The notes below the pieces were generated by a model. The model searched no databases. It was not told the DNA's origin and was given only the letters and a program-made list of their open reading frames with translations. This document shows positions 55,493 to 64,000 of a stretch of DNA of 64,000 nt, piece by piece. This stretch comes from Aquimarina macrocephali JAMB N27 (lineage in GTDB: Bacteria > Bacteroidota > Bacteroidia > Flavobacteriales > Flavobacteriaceae). Where the stretch lies: positions 62,001-126,000 of the forward strand of contig NZ_JACA01000023.1 of assembly GCF_000520995.1 (NCBI RefSeq), read 5' to 3'. A program made the translations under genes and the position numbers. Within the stretch, counting starts at the first letter, position 1, and each line of letters begins with the position of its first letter.

Positions 55493-56690
55493 ATTTATCT
55501 ATTGTATAATTCTGCTACTATGCATTGGTAATACAATATATGCTCAAAACGAAAAACCTAAAAAGGTAAATCACGATTTTGAGTTAGAATTAGAAGGAGA
55601 ATATCGCTATTTCTATGATAATGCTCTTTTTGAAGATCAGGAAGATCATTTTCCTTCTCTGGCAATACGACCAGAATATAAAGCCGAATGGAATGCCGGA
55701 TATGAAAGTATTAACTTTAAAGGTTTTTTTAGGCTAGACGTCGATGATGGGCGAACACATTGGGATATACGCGAACTATACTATCAAAAAGCTAAAAAAA
55801 ACTGGGAATTTAACCTCGGGCTTAAAAAGGTCTATTGGGGCGTCGCCGAAAGTAATCACTTAGTAGATATCATTAATCAAACCGATGCCGTTGAAACTTT
55901 TGACGGTGAAGAAAAATTAGGTCAACTTATGGCCCAGTTTACATGGATTACCGAAAAATTTGGAACTTTTGATTTCTTTTATCTCCCCTATCATCGTAAA
56001 CGTACCTTCTCTGGCAAAAAAGGAAGATTGCGGTTCCCGGTAGTAATTGATAAAGATGACCTGGGATATGAAAGTAGTGCAGAAGAATGGAGACAGGATG
56101 TTGCTTTTCGCTGGAAACACTATTTTGATATTTTTGATATTGGCATCTCTCATTTTTACGGAACCGGTAGAGAGCCTCTTTTTGTATTTGATACCACAGG
56201 AAATATCAATGCCTTTTATCCCGTAATACATCAAACTGGTCTGGATTTACAGATTACCCATAATGCTTTTTTATGGAAACTAGAATCTATTTATCGCAAT
56301 GCAGATGCTCAGGATTTCTTTGCTATGGTAGCTGGTCTCGAGTATACATTCTCTAATATCGATGGAAATGGACTTGATATAGGTCTTTTGGGTGAGTATT
56401 TGTATGATGAACGAGACGAATTGGCACTAAATGCATTGCAAAATGATGTATTCTTCGGAAGCCGTATTGCTTTTAATGACACCCAGGATACATCAATATT
56501 AATTGGAGGGATTGCTGATCTAGAATCTAGCACTACAATTTTTAGCCTCGAAGCATCAAGGCGTTTTGGCAGTACTTGGACTGCAGCAATTGAAGCTCGT
56601 ATTTTTAATGAAATTGATGATAATGAATTGATCTTATCAAATTTTAGAGAAGATAGTTTTTTTAGAATTTCTATTTCTAAATATTTTTAA
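55482..56690 (+). CDS. Outer-membrane beta-barrel protein of an RND-associated system
   Basis: A 402-residue protein with a signal peptide (ends GNTIYAQN). Alternating strands with many Tyr, Phe and Trp residues begin at LELEGEYRYFYDNALF, and the chain ends RISISKYF with a C-terminal Phe, as in outer-membrane barrels. It resembles DUF1302-like proteins found beside RND and LolA-like genes; WDIRELYYQKAKKNWEF and GLKKVYWGVAESNH are characteristic. Role in exporting a hydrophobic substance is inferred from neighbours. Confidence 0.82.
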   Translation: MKIKFIYCIILLLCIGNTIYAQNEKPKKVNHDFELELEGEYRYFYDNALFEDQEDHFPSLAIRPEYKAEWNAGYESINFKGFFRLDVDDGRTHWDIRELYYQKAKKNWEFNLGLKKVYWGVAESNHLVDIINQTDAVETFDGEEKLGQLMAQFTWITEKFGTFDFFYLPYHRKRTFSGKKGRLRFPVVIDKDDLGYESSAEEWRQDVAFRWKHYFDIFDIGISHFYGTGREPLFVFDTTGNINAFYPVIHQTGLDLQITHNAFLWKLESIYRNADAQDFFAMVAGLEYTFSNIDGNGLDIGLLGEYLYDERDELALNALQNDVFFGSRIAFNDTQDTSILIGGIADLESSTTIFSLEASRRFGSTWTAAIEARIFNEIDDNELILSNFREDSFFRISISKYF

Positions 56691-56698
56691 AATAAAAT

Positions 56699-56734
56699 AA
56701 AAAAGCCATCCTTAGTTAACAGGATGGCTTTTAC
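56699..56734. terminator. Bidirectional terminator
   Basis: Stem AAAAGCCATCCT / AGGATGGCTTTT between the beta-barrel gene and the convergent M57 peptidase gene. Confidence 0.88.
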
Positions 56735-56765
56735 AAAAAGTTCAAAGCTTTTCAATAACTAATTT

Positions 56766-57617
56766 TTAGTATAGGTAGTTTAAAGCAGTTCTATCTCTGC
56801 TACTAAATTCTCCATTTTCATTACCCGAGAAACAAGAAATCATAATAGAAGCAGTATCTAAACCACTCTGACCCCAACGATTTGCTGTAGGTGTACCAGG
56901 AATATGAATAGCTCCTATACCAGCAGCTCCTTCATTACTACCATCACATCTTCTTTTAGCATAATCAGTATGTCTGAATCCTACGCAATGTCCCATTTCA
57001 TGAGTCATTAAATGCTCCATAACATTATTATTTAAACTGTTACTACCTGCATTAATCTGAATCCACTTATATGGTCTTCCACCACTAGGGAAACCTGCAG
57101 ATCCTCCTGCTCCAGAAGCACCATTGTTATATACTACCATATCAGCACTTGTAGATGCCGCAAAAGATAGTGTAAAATTTAATGTATTATTTAATGCATT
57201 ATAATTGTTAACAGCCCACTGAAGTCCTGTACGCATTTTACTGGTTAAAGCATATCCAGATCCCGTATATCCAATAATGCTAATATTTCTATTACCACTA
57301 GATACAAGGTTATTAGTTCTGTACTGCTTGTTACCATTGTCTACTTCAGCAAGTTTTTGTTCTGCTAATTTATTGATTGCCAAAATAAGATCGCTAGATT
57401 GTATAGCTTCTTCTACTGACCCATCAGGATGTTTTACCGTTACATATTTTGCTCCAAAATCATTAACTCCTGCATCATGTAATGCCTGGATATGAGCTTT
57501 AGAAAGTTGTTCTGTAACAGCTTCTGGTTGTGTTTCGTTAGAAACTTCTTTTTTTTCACAAGATGTAGTAAATCCTGCAACGATAGCGCAAAGCGCCAAT
57601 ACTTTGATTTTTTTCAT
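56766..57617 (-). CDS. M57-family (HEIGH-type) metallopeptidase lipoprotein
   Basis: A 283-residue secreted zinc peptidase, paralogue of the gene at 43668. The lipoprotein signal ends AGFTTSCEKK. The zinc motif is HEMGHCVGFRHTDY. The boundary motif NKQYRTNNLV is shared with the paralogue, and the end is RDRTALNYLY against LDRVALNYLY. SAGFPSGGRPYKWIQI and ASIMISCFSGNENGEF also match. It sits alone with a long upstream gap that holds the shared dyad. Confidence 0.92.
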   Translation of the reverse strand: MKKIKVLALCAIVAGFTTSCEKKEVSNETQPEAVTEQLSKAHIQALHDAGVNDFGAKYVTVKHPDGSVEEAIQSSDLILAINKLAEQKLAEVDNGNKQYRTNNLVSSGNRNISIIGYTGSGYALTSKMRTGLQWAVNNYNALNNTLNFTLSFAASTSADMVVYNNGASGAGGSAGFPSGGRPYKWIQINAGSNSLNNNVMEHLMTHEMGHCVGFRHTDYAKRRCDGSNEGAAGIGAIHIPGTPTANRWGQSGLDTASIMISCFSGNENGEFSSRDRTALNYLY

Positions 57618-58107
57618 TTTAATTAAGTTGAATTTGTGTAGTTATTAAAACTAAAAATAGAGTAGTTAAGCCCTATTTTAAATACAATTATGTAGAAAGC
57701 TTTGAACTTTTCTAAATTTTTGCGGTTTGAAGATATGATATTTTTTTTGAAAAATAAGTTAATTTTTTGAACTATTTATTGCAAATACGGTAAAACCGTA
57801 AGATTCTTCTAAAGAAAATGCGAAAAAAGCAATTTTCAAATAACACAAAAAATCGATCAAATACACAATTCTCGTGTCCAGTCAATATGTTAACAAAGTG
57901 TTAAAGCAAGAGATTACTAAGGATGTTAAAGAAAACTTAATTAAATATAGGAAGCGCGAGGTGTAGAAGGTTTTTTCCTACATATCATAAAGTTTCGATT
58001 TCAAAAATTCATATTTTAAATATTTAACAAAAATCAAAAAAACATACTTATAAAAAACAATATTAGTACTTAATCCATTCTGAAAAACACAATTTAAGGC
58101 ATAAAAA
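57618..58107. promoter_or_regulatory. Gene-free upstream region of the second M57 gene, with dyad
   Basis: About 490 bp with no supportable frame. It holds the dyad TACGGT-AAA-ACCGTA at 57786-57800, 169 bp upstream of the peptidase ATG, similar to that before the first M57 gene, and TCGATCAAA near 57852. No TAnnTTTG promoter is clear. Confidence 0.5.
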
Positions 58108-58130
58108 AAGTCCATAATATGGACTTATAA
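58104..58130 (-). terminator. Terminator of clpS
   Basis: Stem AAGTCCATA / TATGGACTT with seven T on the minus strand, 35 bases beyond the clpS stop. Confidence 0.75.
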
Positions 58131-58165
58131 TCTTATAAATGGCATAAATTTTTATCTGCATTCGG

Positions 58166-58441
58166 TCACACAATCTCTGCACTAAGGCCTGCATCTAATA
58201 ATTTAGAACACCTTGGCACCAATTCTTCATAAACACCTGTTTTTACAGTACATTTCCCCTTATAATGAACTAACATAGCACATTGCTCTGCCTGCACCGG
58301 TGTATGTTCACAAGTATAAATTAGAGTTTCTATAACATGATCAAATGTATTCACATCATCATTATACAAAACAATCTCACTATTGCTTTGATCAACAGAT
58401 TTTTCTAAAACTTCTTCTAAAACTTTCTCCTGGGTACTCAT
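58166..58441 (-). CDS. clpS: ATP-dependent Clp protease adaptor ClpS
   Basis: ClpS hands N-degron substrates to ClpAP. The 91-residue protein has an N-terminal flexible tail then VLYNDDVNTFDHVIETL, the core that holds the substrate-binding pocket, and EQCAMLVHYKGKCTVKTG. It lies 62 bp after prmA on the same strand and likely shares its transcript. Confidence 0.95.
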   Translation of the reverse strand: MSTQEKVLEEVLEKSVDQSNSEIVLYNDDVNTFDHVIETLIYTCEHTPVQAEQCAMLVHYKGKCTVKTGVYEELVPRCSKLLDAGLSAEIV

Positions 58442-58503
58442 AAGGGGGTAATTGTTTTATGCAAATATAATAACTTAGAGTATTATATGCATTAATAAAA
58501 AGA

Positions 58504-59343
58504 TTATTTTAACTCATAAGATGCTGCTATCCAATTATTTCTATCGATGTTTTCTATAAAACCAAGATGATTCTTTTTACATTCTTCTGTAACTATATTT
58601 AAATCTTCTTTATAAAACCCGCTCAAAAATAATTTACCATTAGGATTTAAGCATTTTACATACTGTTGAATATCATTTAGCAGTATGTTACGATTAATAT
58701 TAGCGATAATAACATCATAGCTTTTTCCTGGCAAAAGTGAGGCATCACCTTCATAAACAGTAATATCGTCACAATTATTGCGCTCTACATTTTCTATGGT
58801 ATTTAAATAACACCAATTATCAATATCAATAGCATCTGTTGGTCCAGCTCCTCTCATTTTAGCAAGAATTGCCAAAACCCCAGTACCACAACCCATATCC
58901 AATACTGTTTTATCGTTTAGATCTGTTTTCAAAATATGCTGGATCATCATGTGCGTAGTCTCATGATGCCCCGTACCAAAAGACATTTTGGGTTCTATAA
59001 TAATATCATATTTTGTATTTGGTTTTTCATGAAACGGTGCTCTTACACTACAGATATCATCAACTACAATAGGGTTAAAATTCTTTTCCCATTCTTTGTT
59101 CCAGTTTATTTGCTCTATTTCTTCAATAGTGTATTGTATATCAAACTCTCCAGAATTTAATACATAAATGCCTTCCAAAATATTTTCATCCCACTCTGTA
59201 CTCTGAATAAAAGCGTTAACTCCATTTTCGGTTTCTACAAAGCTTTCGAATCCAACATATCCTAACTCTGCGATTAATATTTCTGTAGCTGGTTGTAATG
59301 GTGAAACCTTAAAATAATACCCAATGTATTTTGTATTTGACAT
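58504..59343 (-). CDS. prmA: Ribosomal protein L11 methyltransferase
   Basis: PrmA methylates ribosomal protein L11 with S-adenosylmethionine. The 279-residue protein has an N-terminal recognition domain, then the motif I VLDMGCGTGVLAILAKM, MSFGTGHHETTHMMI, and YDVIIANINRNILL. Length and order are normal. It lies between tpiA and clpS, on the same strand, with a terminator between tpiA and prmA. Confidence 0.95.
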   Translation of the reverse strand: MSNTKYIGYYFKVSPLQPATEILIAELGYVGFESFVETENGVNAFIQSTEWDENILEGIYVLNSGEFDIQYTIEEIEQINWNKEWEKNFNPIVVDDICSVRAPFHEKPNTKYDIIIEPKMSFGTGHHETTHMMIQHILKTDLNDKTVLDMGCGTGVLAILAKMRGAGPTDAIDIDNWCYLNTIENVERNNCDDITVYEGDASLLPGKSYDVIIANINRNILLNDIQQYVKCLNPNGKLFLSGFYKEDLNIVTEECKKNHLGFIENIDRNNWIAASYELK

Positions 59344-59410
59344 ACTGATCTTTTATTATTTTGCAAAGTTACTCTTTTACCTTAATGCTGGTACCAAAGT
59401 AAGTCTTAAT

Positions 59411-59446
59411 AAAAAAGCACCCCATCTTGTCATGGGATGCTTTTAT
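59411..59446 (-). terminator. Terminator of tpiA
   Basis: On the minus strand, AGCATCCCAT / ATGGGGTGCT with one G-U pair and a T run, about 15 bases past the tpiA stop. Confidence 0.8.
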
Positions 59447-59461
59447 GTATTCTGTTAATTC

Positions 59462-60214
59462 TTAAATAGCGTTTACTATTGCAGTAAAATTCTCTGCATC
59501 TAATGAAGCTCCTCCTATTAACCCTCCATCTACATCAGTTTTTGCAAAAATTTCCTGAGCATTATTCGGTTTTACACTTCCACCATATAAGATAGAAACC
59601 TCATCAGCAATTTCCTGATCATAGGCATTAACTATGGTTTTTCTAATAAACGCATGCATTTCCTGAGCTTGCTCTGGAGATGCCGTTTCTCCGGTTCCTA
59701 TTGCCCAAACAGGCTCATACGCAAGGACTACATTTTTCCAGTCTGCTTTATTTATATGAAAAAGACCATTTTTTAATTGCTGTTCTACAACAGAGAAATG
59801 ATTATCGCCTTTTCGATCTTGTAATTCCTCTCCAAAACAGAAAATTATAGTCATTTTATGTTGTAATGCAGTATTAACTTTTTTAGCTAATAATTGATCT
59901 GTCTCTCCAAAATAAGCTCTACGCTCACTATGTCCCAAAATTACAGTCTCTACTCCAATACTTTTAAGCATATCTGCAGAAATTTCTCCTGTATATGCAC
60001 CATTTTCTGCTTCATGCATATTTTGTGCAGCAACAGTAATCCCAGAGGGCTTTAAAACTTCAGTTGCACTATACAAGTTGGTAAATGTAGGTGCTACAAT
60101 AATTTCTGCTTCAGACGATGCTTTAAGTTTGGATTTTAACTCAGATAGCAATGTCTTGGTTTCTGCCAGATTCTTATTCATCTTCCAGTTTCCGGCTACA
60201 ATTTTTTTTCTCAT
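59462..60214 (-). CDS. tpiA: Triosephosphate isomerase
   Basis: It interconverts dihydroxyacetone phosphate and glyceraldehyde 3-phosphate. The 250-residue TIM barrel begins RKKIVAGNWKMNKN (catalytic Lys), has LGHSERRAYFGET (His), YEPVWAIGTG (catalytic Glu), and YGGSVKPNNAQE and GGLIGGASL (phosphate site). Its gene follows the ABC permease gene by about 60 bp. Confidence 0.98.
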   Translation of the reverse strand: MRKKIVAGNWKMNKNLAETKTLLSELKSKLKASSEAEIIVAPTFTNLYSATEVLKPSGITVAAQNMHEAENGAYTGEISADMLKSIGVETVILGHSERRAYFGETDQLLAKKVNTALQHKMTIIFCFGEELQDRKGDNHFSVVEQQLKNGLFHINKADWKNVVLAYEPVWAIGTGETASPEQAQEMHAFIRKTIVNAYDQEIADEVSILYGGSVKPNNAQEIFAKTDVDGGLIGGASLDAENFTAIVNAI

Positions 60215-60277
60215 TAATTTAAAATTTACGTTTTTGGTTAATAGTGTGGTTATATATTACTAGTAATTATTAATAAC

Positions 60278-61351
60278 TCAAACCCTAATTCTCGGGTCAA
60301 GCCATCCATAGATAATATCGACAAATATATTGATTAGTATAAACATAGTTGCTATCACTAACACAGCTCCCATTATTACAGGAAGATCCGACGTGTTTAA
60401 GGCGTTTACAATCTCTTTACCCAATCCGTTCCATCCAAATATATACTCTACAAATACTGCTCCGGCAAGCATAGATGCAAACCAACCTGAAATTGCAGTA
60501 ACAACCGGGTTTAATGAATTTTTTAAAGCATGTTTTCTTATCACCTGAAACATCGAAAGTCCTTTTGCCTTTGCTGTACGAATATAATCTTGTCCCATCA
60601 CCTCGAGTAATGAATTACGCATTAGCTGAGACACGACAGCAAGTGGTCGTATTCCTAAGACAACTGCAGGGAGAATTAGATTTTTCCACTGTATATAGCT
60701 CCCTTCACCAAAATCATCTACTTCATATAAACTACCGGTCATATTTAAATTGGTAAATTCTTGTAATACATATCCAAACAACCAGGCAAAAATAATTGAA
60801 CTAAAAAAAGAAGGAACACTCATTCCTAAAGTACTCAATAACTGAATCAACTTATCTGGCCATTGATCTTTGGTCATAGCGCTTATAACCCCTAATAAAA
60901 TCCCTATAACTATCGCAATACATATAGCAAAAACAGCAAGAATCCCGGTATTGGGAAGCGTTTCTTTAATTACTTCACTTACTTTTTTACCATTCTTTTG
61001 CAATGATTCTCTTAAATATGGAAACTTAAGTATCGTAACAACATCTCCTGTTTTAAATAATTGATTTCCTTTATGCTTTTTAGTCTCAAAATATGAAAAA
61101 TCATCAGGGTTTGTACTATGAAATGATATAGGAGAAAGATCATTGATATAATATAGATACTGCATTGATAATGGTTTATCAAAACCATATTTCTTTCTCA
61201 CATTTTTTAATTGCTCTTCGGTCTCATTTTGCCCGAGCATCATCTGTGCAGGATCACCAGGAAGAATTGTAAATAATAAAAAAATAACAGTCACCACTCC
61301 CAATAAAGTAAGCAAAGCATATCCTATTTTACTAATGAGATAACTGCCCAT
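60278..61351 (-). CDS. Peptide-type ABC transporter permease
   Basis: A 357-residue permease of the DppB/OppB group. The first membrane segment (ISKIGYALLTLLGVVTVIFLLF) is followed by the LPGDPAQMMLGQNETEEQL region, then about 85 residues outside the membrane, and five more segments. The coupling loop reads YIRTAKAKGLSMFQVIRKHALKNSLNPV, with the EAA-like pattern. No substrate-binding protein, second permease or ATPase gene is adjacent. The start overlaps the stop of the DoxX/DUF6624 gene by one base (TAATG), so the two are coupled. Confidence 0.92.
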   Translation of the reverse strand: MGSYLISKIGYALLTLLGVVTVIFLLFTILPGDPAQMMLGQNETEEQLKNVRKKYGFDKPLSMQYLYYINDLSPISFHSTNPDDFSYFETKKHKGNQLFKTGDVVTILKFPYLRESLQKNGKKVSEVIKETLPNTGILAVFAICIAIVIGILLGVISAMTKDQWPDKLIQLLSTLGMSVPSFFSSIIFAWLFGYVLQEFTNLNMTGSLYEVDDFGEGSYIQWKNLILPAVVLGIRPLAVVSQLMRNSLLEVMGQDYIRTAKAKGLSMFQVIRKHALKNSLNPVVTAISGWFASMLAGAVFVEYIFGWNGLGKEIVNALNTSDLPVIMGAVLVIATMFILINIFVDIIYGWLDPRIRV

Positions 61352-63015
61352 TATTGATTAGAGTTTTCCTTAATTTTTTTTACTTCTTCTAGTGTATATG
61401 CTTTGTATGGAACACCTAAAAGACGTTCACTATATTCTTCTATTGTTTCTGTAAAACCAACTTCTTTTCTTCTTTTATTTACAGATTCCGGATCTTTAAT
61501 CGGCCATATTAAAGGGATTGGTTTTTTGCTATTAGAATTCAAAGTCATGCCTTGTGTACCATAAACCTGTTCTAATTCTTGTTGCATTAGATATCGATCT
61601 TCCATCATTGCTACCGATGCCATATCCAGTTCACCTTTTTGTCCGGCTTCTTTTATAAGAGGTAAATACTCTCCAATCTTATCCGAATGTTGAATCACCA
61701 ACCATGCAGCTATATTTGTCCCTTGACCAACCAAAGTTTTACCCGGATAGCCATACTTTTTAAAAACTTCTTCTACAAATATTGTATTGGTACTATCAAC
61801 TATTTTTTGTTCTTCCCAGGAAATTCCCCCAGAACTTCTTCCTTCCTGATCCAACTTCATAATACTGTCCAGCTGTGCTTTTAGTATTACATTAATTTTA
61901 GGTTTTGAAGGCTCTACCGTTTCCAGGTTAAGTTTTTCTGCATCATTCCAGTGTAACTTTTTTACTATCGTTCCTTTTTTAAGTTTTACAATCCCCGGAT
62001 TAGATCGCAATATCGTTTTTAATGCTGTCTCATCGGTTGTATAAAAATCAAAATCAAGGTTATATTGTTGTTGCACCTGTGCTATGTCTTTTGGTGTAGA
62101 AGCTGTAAGACCAATTACATCATATCCTTGAGATATAGCTTTATTAGTGATTTCTTTTATTGCATAAAATCCTTCTGCTTCACTTTTAGACAAGTTATAC
62201 GTTACAATCAATATCAGATTTTCTTTTTCGAGAAATTCTGCTGTATAATCCGTATCATTTTTTTCTATTGCAAAGTCATGAATCGGGGGCTCATAGCCTT
62301 CATTTACTGTCTTGGTTTCAACTTCGATAAATTTACCTTCTACTTTGGGGTAATCTCCACTAGTGGTAATAATTTTCTCCTCTCCGTTAACATCAAATTT
62401 CCAGTGATAAGCAAACTCTGCTTTTGGAGCTCCTTCTGGAATCTCCATCCCTTCTTGGATATTGACTCCTTCTTTATATGCTCTAAAATCAAAAGCTGGT
62501 AAATGCATTAAAACATAATATGCAAAGCCCAAACAAGCAGTAAAAGTTGCAAAAACAACCCATTTATGAGTTGCAAAAGGTTTAAGCGGTGTTATATATT
62601 TTCTTCCAAAGAACAATATCAATATTAAAACTAGTAAAATCACATCTTTGGTAAAGGATTCCCAAGGAGTTAAGGGTAATGCATCACCAAAACACCCGCA
62701 ATCTGTAACTTTATTAAAATACGCCGAATAAAAAGTAAGAAACGTAAAAAAGGCTATCATTAATAATAATGACCACACTGTAAACTTTGGCAAATACCCT
62801 AATAACAATGTAATACCTAATACGATTTCAAAAATCACTAAAAAAATCGCTATTAATAATGCAAAGGGAATTAAAAATTCTAAGTTAAGTACACCTTCAC
62901 CAAAGTACTCCTGAAGCTTATATGAAAACCCTACAGGGTCATTAAGTTTTATAAACCCAGAAAACAGGAAAAGTGCTGCTACAAATATTCTTGAGAAAGA
63001 AACCAATATTTTCAT
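61351..63015 (-). CDS. DoxX-type membrane protein fused to thioredoxin-like and DUF6624-like domains
   Basis: A 554-residue protein. Residues 1-140 form a DoxX/MauE-like four-span membrane domain (RIFVAALFLFSGFIKLNDPV and DCGCFGDALPLTPWE). A fifth span lies near residue 155. Residues about 230-350 look thioredoxin-like but lack a CxxC (LILIVTYNLSKSEAEGF). Residues about 385-530 match the DUF6624 pattern: LDQEGRSSGGISWEEQ, FKKYGYPGKTLVGQGTN, VIQHSD, MMEDRYLMQQELEQVYGTQ and NKRRKEVGF. The C-terminal fusion is the unusual part. The function is unknown; redox-linked membrane work is a guess. Confidence 0.8.
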   Translation of the reverse strand: MKILVSFSRIFVAALFLFSGFIKLNDPVGFSYKLQEYFGEGVLNLEFLIPFALLIAIFLVIFEIVLGITLLLGYLPKFTVWSLLLMIAFFTFLTFYSAYFNKVTDCGCFGDALPLTPWESFTKDVILLVLILILFFGRKYITPLKPFATHKWVVFATFTACLGFAYYVLMHLPAFDFRAYKEGVNIQEGMEIPEGAPKAEFAYHWKFDVNGEEKIITTSGDYPKVEGKFIEVETKTVNEGYEPPIHDFAIEKNDTDYTAEFLEKENLILIVTYNLSKSEAEGFYAIKEITNKAISQGYDVIGLTASTPKDIAQVQQQYNLDFDFYTTDETALKTILRSNPGIVKLKKGTIVKKLHWNDAEKLNLETVEPSKPKINVILKAQLDSIMKLDQEGRSSGGISWEEQKIVDSTNTIFVEEVFKKYGYPGKTLVGQGTNIAAWLVIQHSDKIGEYLPLIKEAGQKGELDMASVAMMEDRYLMQQELEQVYGTQGMTLNSNSKKPIPLIWPIKDPESVNKRRKEVGFTETIEEYSERLLGVPYKAYTLEEVKKIKENSNQ

Positions 63016-63175
63016 CTACGTATATATTTATTTTTTCAAAAAGTCAATATAGAATCAATGTAATAACTATTTTAATTATCTGTTCTTCATATTTTGACCA
63101 TAATATTTTAGTATAATCTGCACAAGATAATATGATTAATTCTTGTTCCTTTTAGTTTAACAGTATTTTATATAT

Positions 63176-63721
63176 CTATTTATTTGCTTCACCTAAATGA
63201 ATCATAGCAAACACTGCATAATTGATCATATCCTGATAGTTTGCATCGATACCCTCGCTTACCAACGTTTTTCCTTTGTTATCCTCTATCTGTTTTACTC
63301 TAAGTAATTTCTGAATAATAAGATCTGTAAGAGAACTCACTCTTAAATCACGCCAAGCCTCTCCATAATCATGATTTTTATTCATCATTAACTCTTTGGT
63401 AATCCCAATATGTTTATCATACAAAGCGACTGCATCTTCTGGAGATAAATCGGGTTGTTCTGCAACTCCTTTCTCTAGTTGTATCAATGCCATTAAGCAA
63501 TAGTTAATAATCCCGATAAATTCGGAAACTTCACCTTCATTTATCTTACGCACTTCATTTTCCTGAAGACTTCTGATCCGTTGTGCTTTAATAAAAATTT
63601 GATCGGTTAAGGATGGTAATCTTAGAATTCTCCACGCACTGCCATAATCTATCATCTTTTGATTAAAAAGATCTCGACAATTACTAATTATTGTATCATA
63701 TTGTGTGGATGTATCTTGCAT
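63176..63721 (-). CDS. DUF1599 protein with internal duplication
   Basis: A 181-residue protein built of two similar halves. The first has NQKMIDYGSAWRILRLPSLT and IGIINYCLMALIQLE; the second has MNKNHDYGEAWRDLRVSSLT and MINYAVFAMIHL. DUF1599 has been linked to nucleotide-modification systems, though its function in this phylum is unclear. It is divergent from folP, as is usual in Bacteroidota. Confidence 0.9.
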   Translation of the reverse strand: MQDTSTQYDTIISNCRDLFNQKMIDYGSAWRILRLPSLTDQIFIKAQRIRSLQENEVRKINEGEVSEFIGIINYCLMALIQLEKGVAEQPDLSPEDAVALYDKHIGITKELMMNKNHDYGEAWRDLRVSSLTDLIIQKLLRVKQIEDNKGKTLVSEGIDANYQDMINYAVFAMIHLGEANK

Positions 63722-63890
63722 AAAACTGTTGAATTTTGCGTAAATTTCGCTTTAATATGGGAATTAAAAAAATCATATCTAAAGTTTAAAAATAAAAAAC
63801 ACGAAATGTGACATCACAATTTTATAAATTCTAACCAAAATATAGGCTTACCTCTGAAAACAACAACCGCAAACAAATGAAATCTCAAAA

Positions 63891-64000
63891 ATGACAATCA
63901 ACTGTAAAGGCACATTAATCGATATATCTGCGCCAAAAGTAATGGGTATCCTTAACCTTACTCCTGATTCTTTTTATGATGGAGGAAAATATAAAAATGA
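63891..64000 (+). CDS. folP: Dihydropteroate synthase, N-terminal part
   Basis: The gene runs off the right edge. The 36 visible residues from ATG 63891 contain APKVMGILNLTPDSFYDGGK, the first signature of dihydropteroate synthase, which joins pterin and p-aminobenzoate in folate synthesis. Divergent from the DUF1599 gene. Confidence 0.92.
   Translation, partial: MTINCKGTLIDISAPKVMGILNLTPDSFYDGGKYKN

Overview
The window is AT-rich chromosomal DNA from a member of the Flavobacteriia (Bacteroidota), most likely a marine Flavobacteriaceae. This rests on a type IX secretion type-B C-terminal domain, a glutamine synthetase III beside a type II enzyme, a curli-type amyloid locus, promoters of the Bacteroidota form TTG-N19/20-TAnnTTTG, LytTR two-component pairs and M57 metallopeptidase lipoproteins. 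An Aquimarina-like source is my inference only; no 16S gene is present.

Layout. 1-5.0 kb: end of a hybrid histidine kinase, lpxK, Nif3, a coiled-coil zinc-ribbon relative and a glycosyltransferase. 5.1-7.2 kb: rpsT, two identical tRNA-Glu genes and proS. 7.2-11.6 kb: a low-complexity lipoprotein, a FadL-type porin and a T9SS cargo protein. 11.8-16.5 kb: folE, cysS, yidD, lgt and prfA. 16.6-25.4 kb: amidohydrolase/AraC pair, small unknowns, peptide transporter, a membrane protein, a divergent MsrA, cupin and purM. 25.5-31.9 kb: a curli-like operon on the minus strand (curlin major subunit, minor subunit, CsgE, CsgF, CsgG with a fused beta-barrel, then a beta-propeller lipoprotein). 32.2-35.7 kb: divergent glutamine synthetases III and II. 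35.7-40.1 kb: LytTR regulator and kinase, a hydrolase and a cation/Ca exchanger. 40.3-48.4 kb: a decayed M57 peptidase, a TPR kinase with LytTR regulator, an intact M57 peptidase, a BlaI/BlaR1 module with a stand-alone copy of the BlaR1 outer domain, and apt. 48.8-56.7 kb: an SPFH protein, tRNA-Arg, a truncated integrase, a complete IS21-family element, a 5'-truncated RND transporter, a LolA-like protein, a small membrane gene broken by an in-frame TGA and a beta-barrel protein. 56.8-64 kb: a second M57 peptidase, clpS, prmA, tpiA, an ABC permease, a DoxX/DUF6624 fusion, a DUF1599 protein and the start of folP.

How it fits together. Most of the window is conserved housekeeping. The accessory interest lies in four places: the curli operon with its higher-order repeated curlin and an intra-operon hairpin; the BlaI-type operon with three evenly spaced operator dyads over its promoter; the family of M57 peptidases (two intact with a similar upstream dyad, one relic beside a LytTR system); and the tRNA-Arg/integrase/IS21/RND junction, which looks like the scar of a lost mobile element and an IS-associated deletion. 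All calls are made by reading the sequence; no database search was run.
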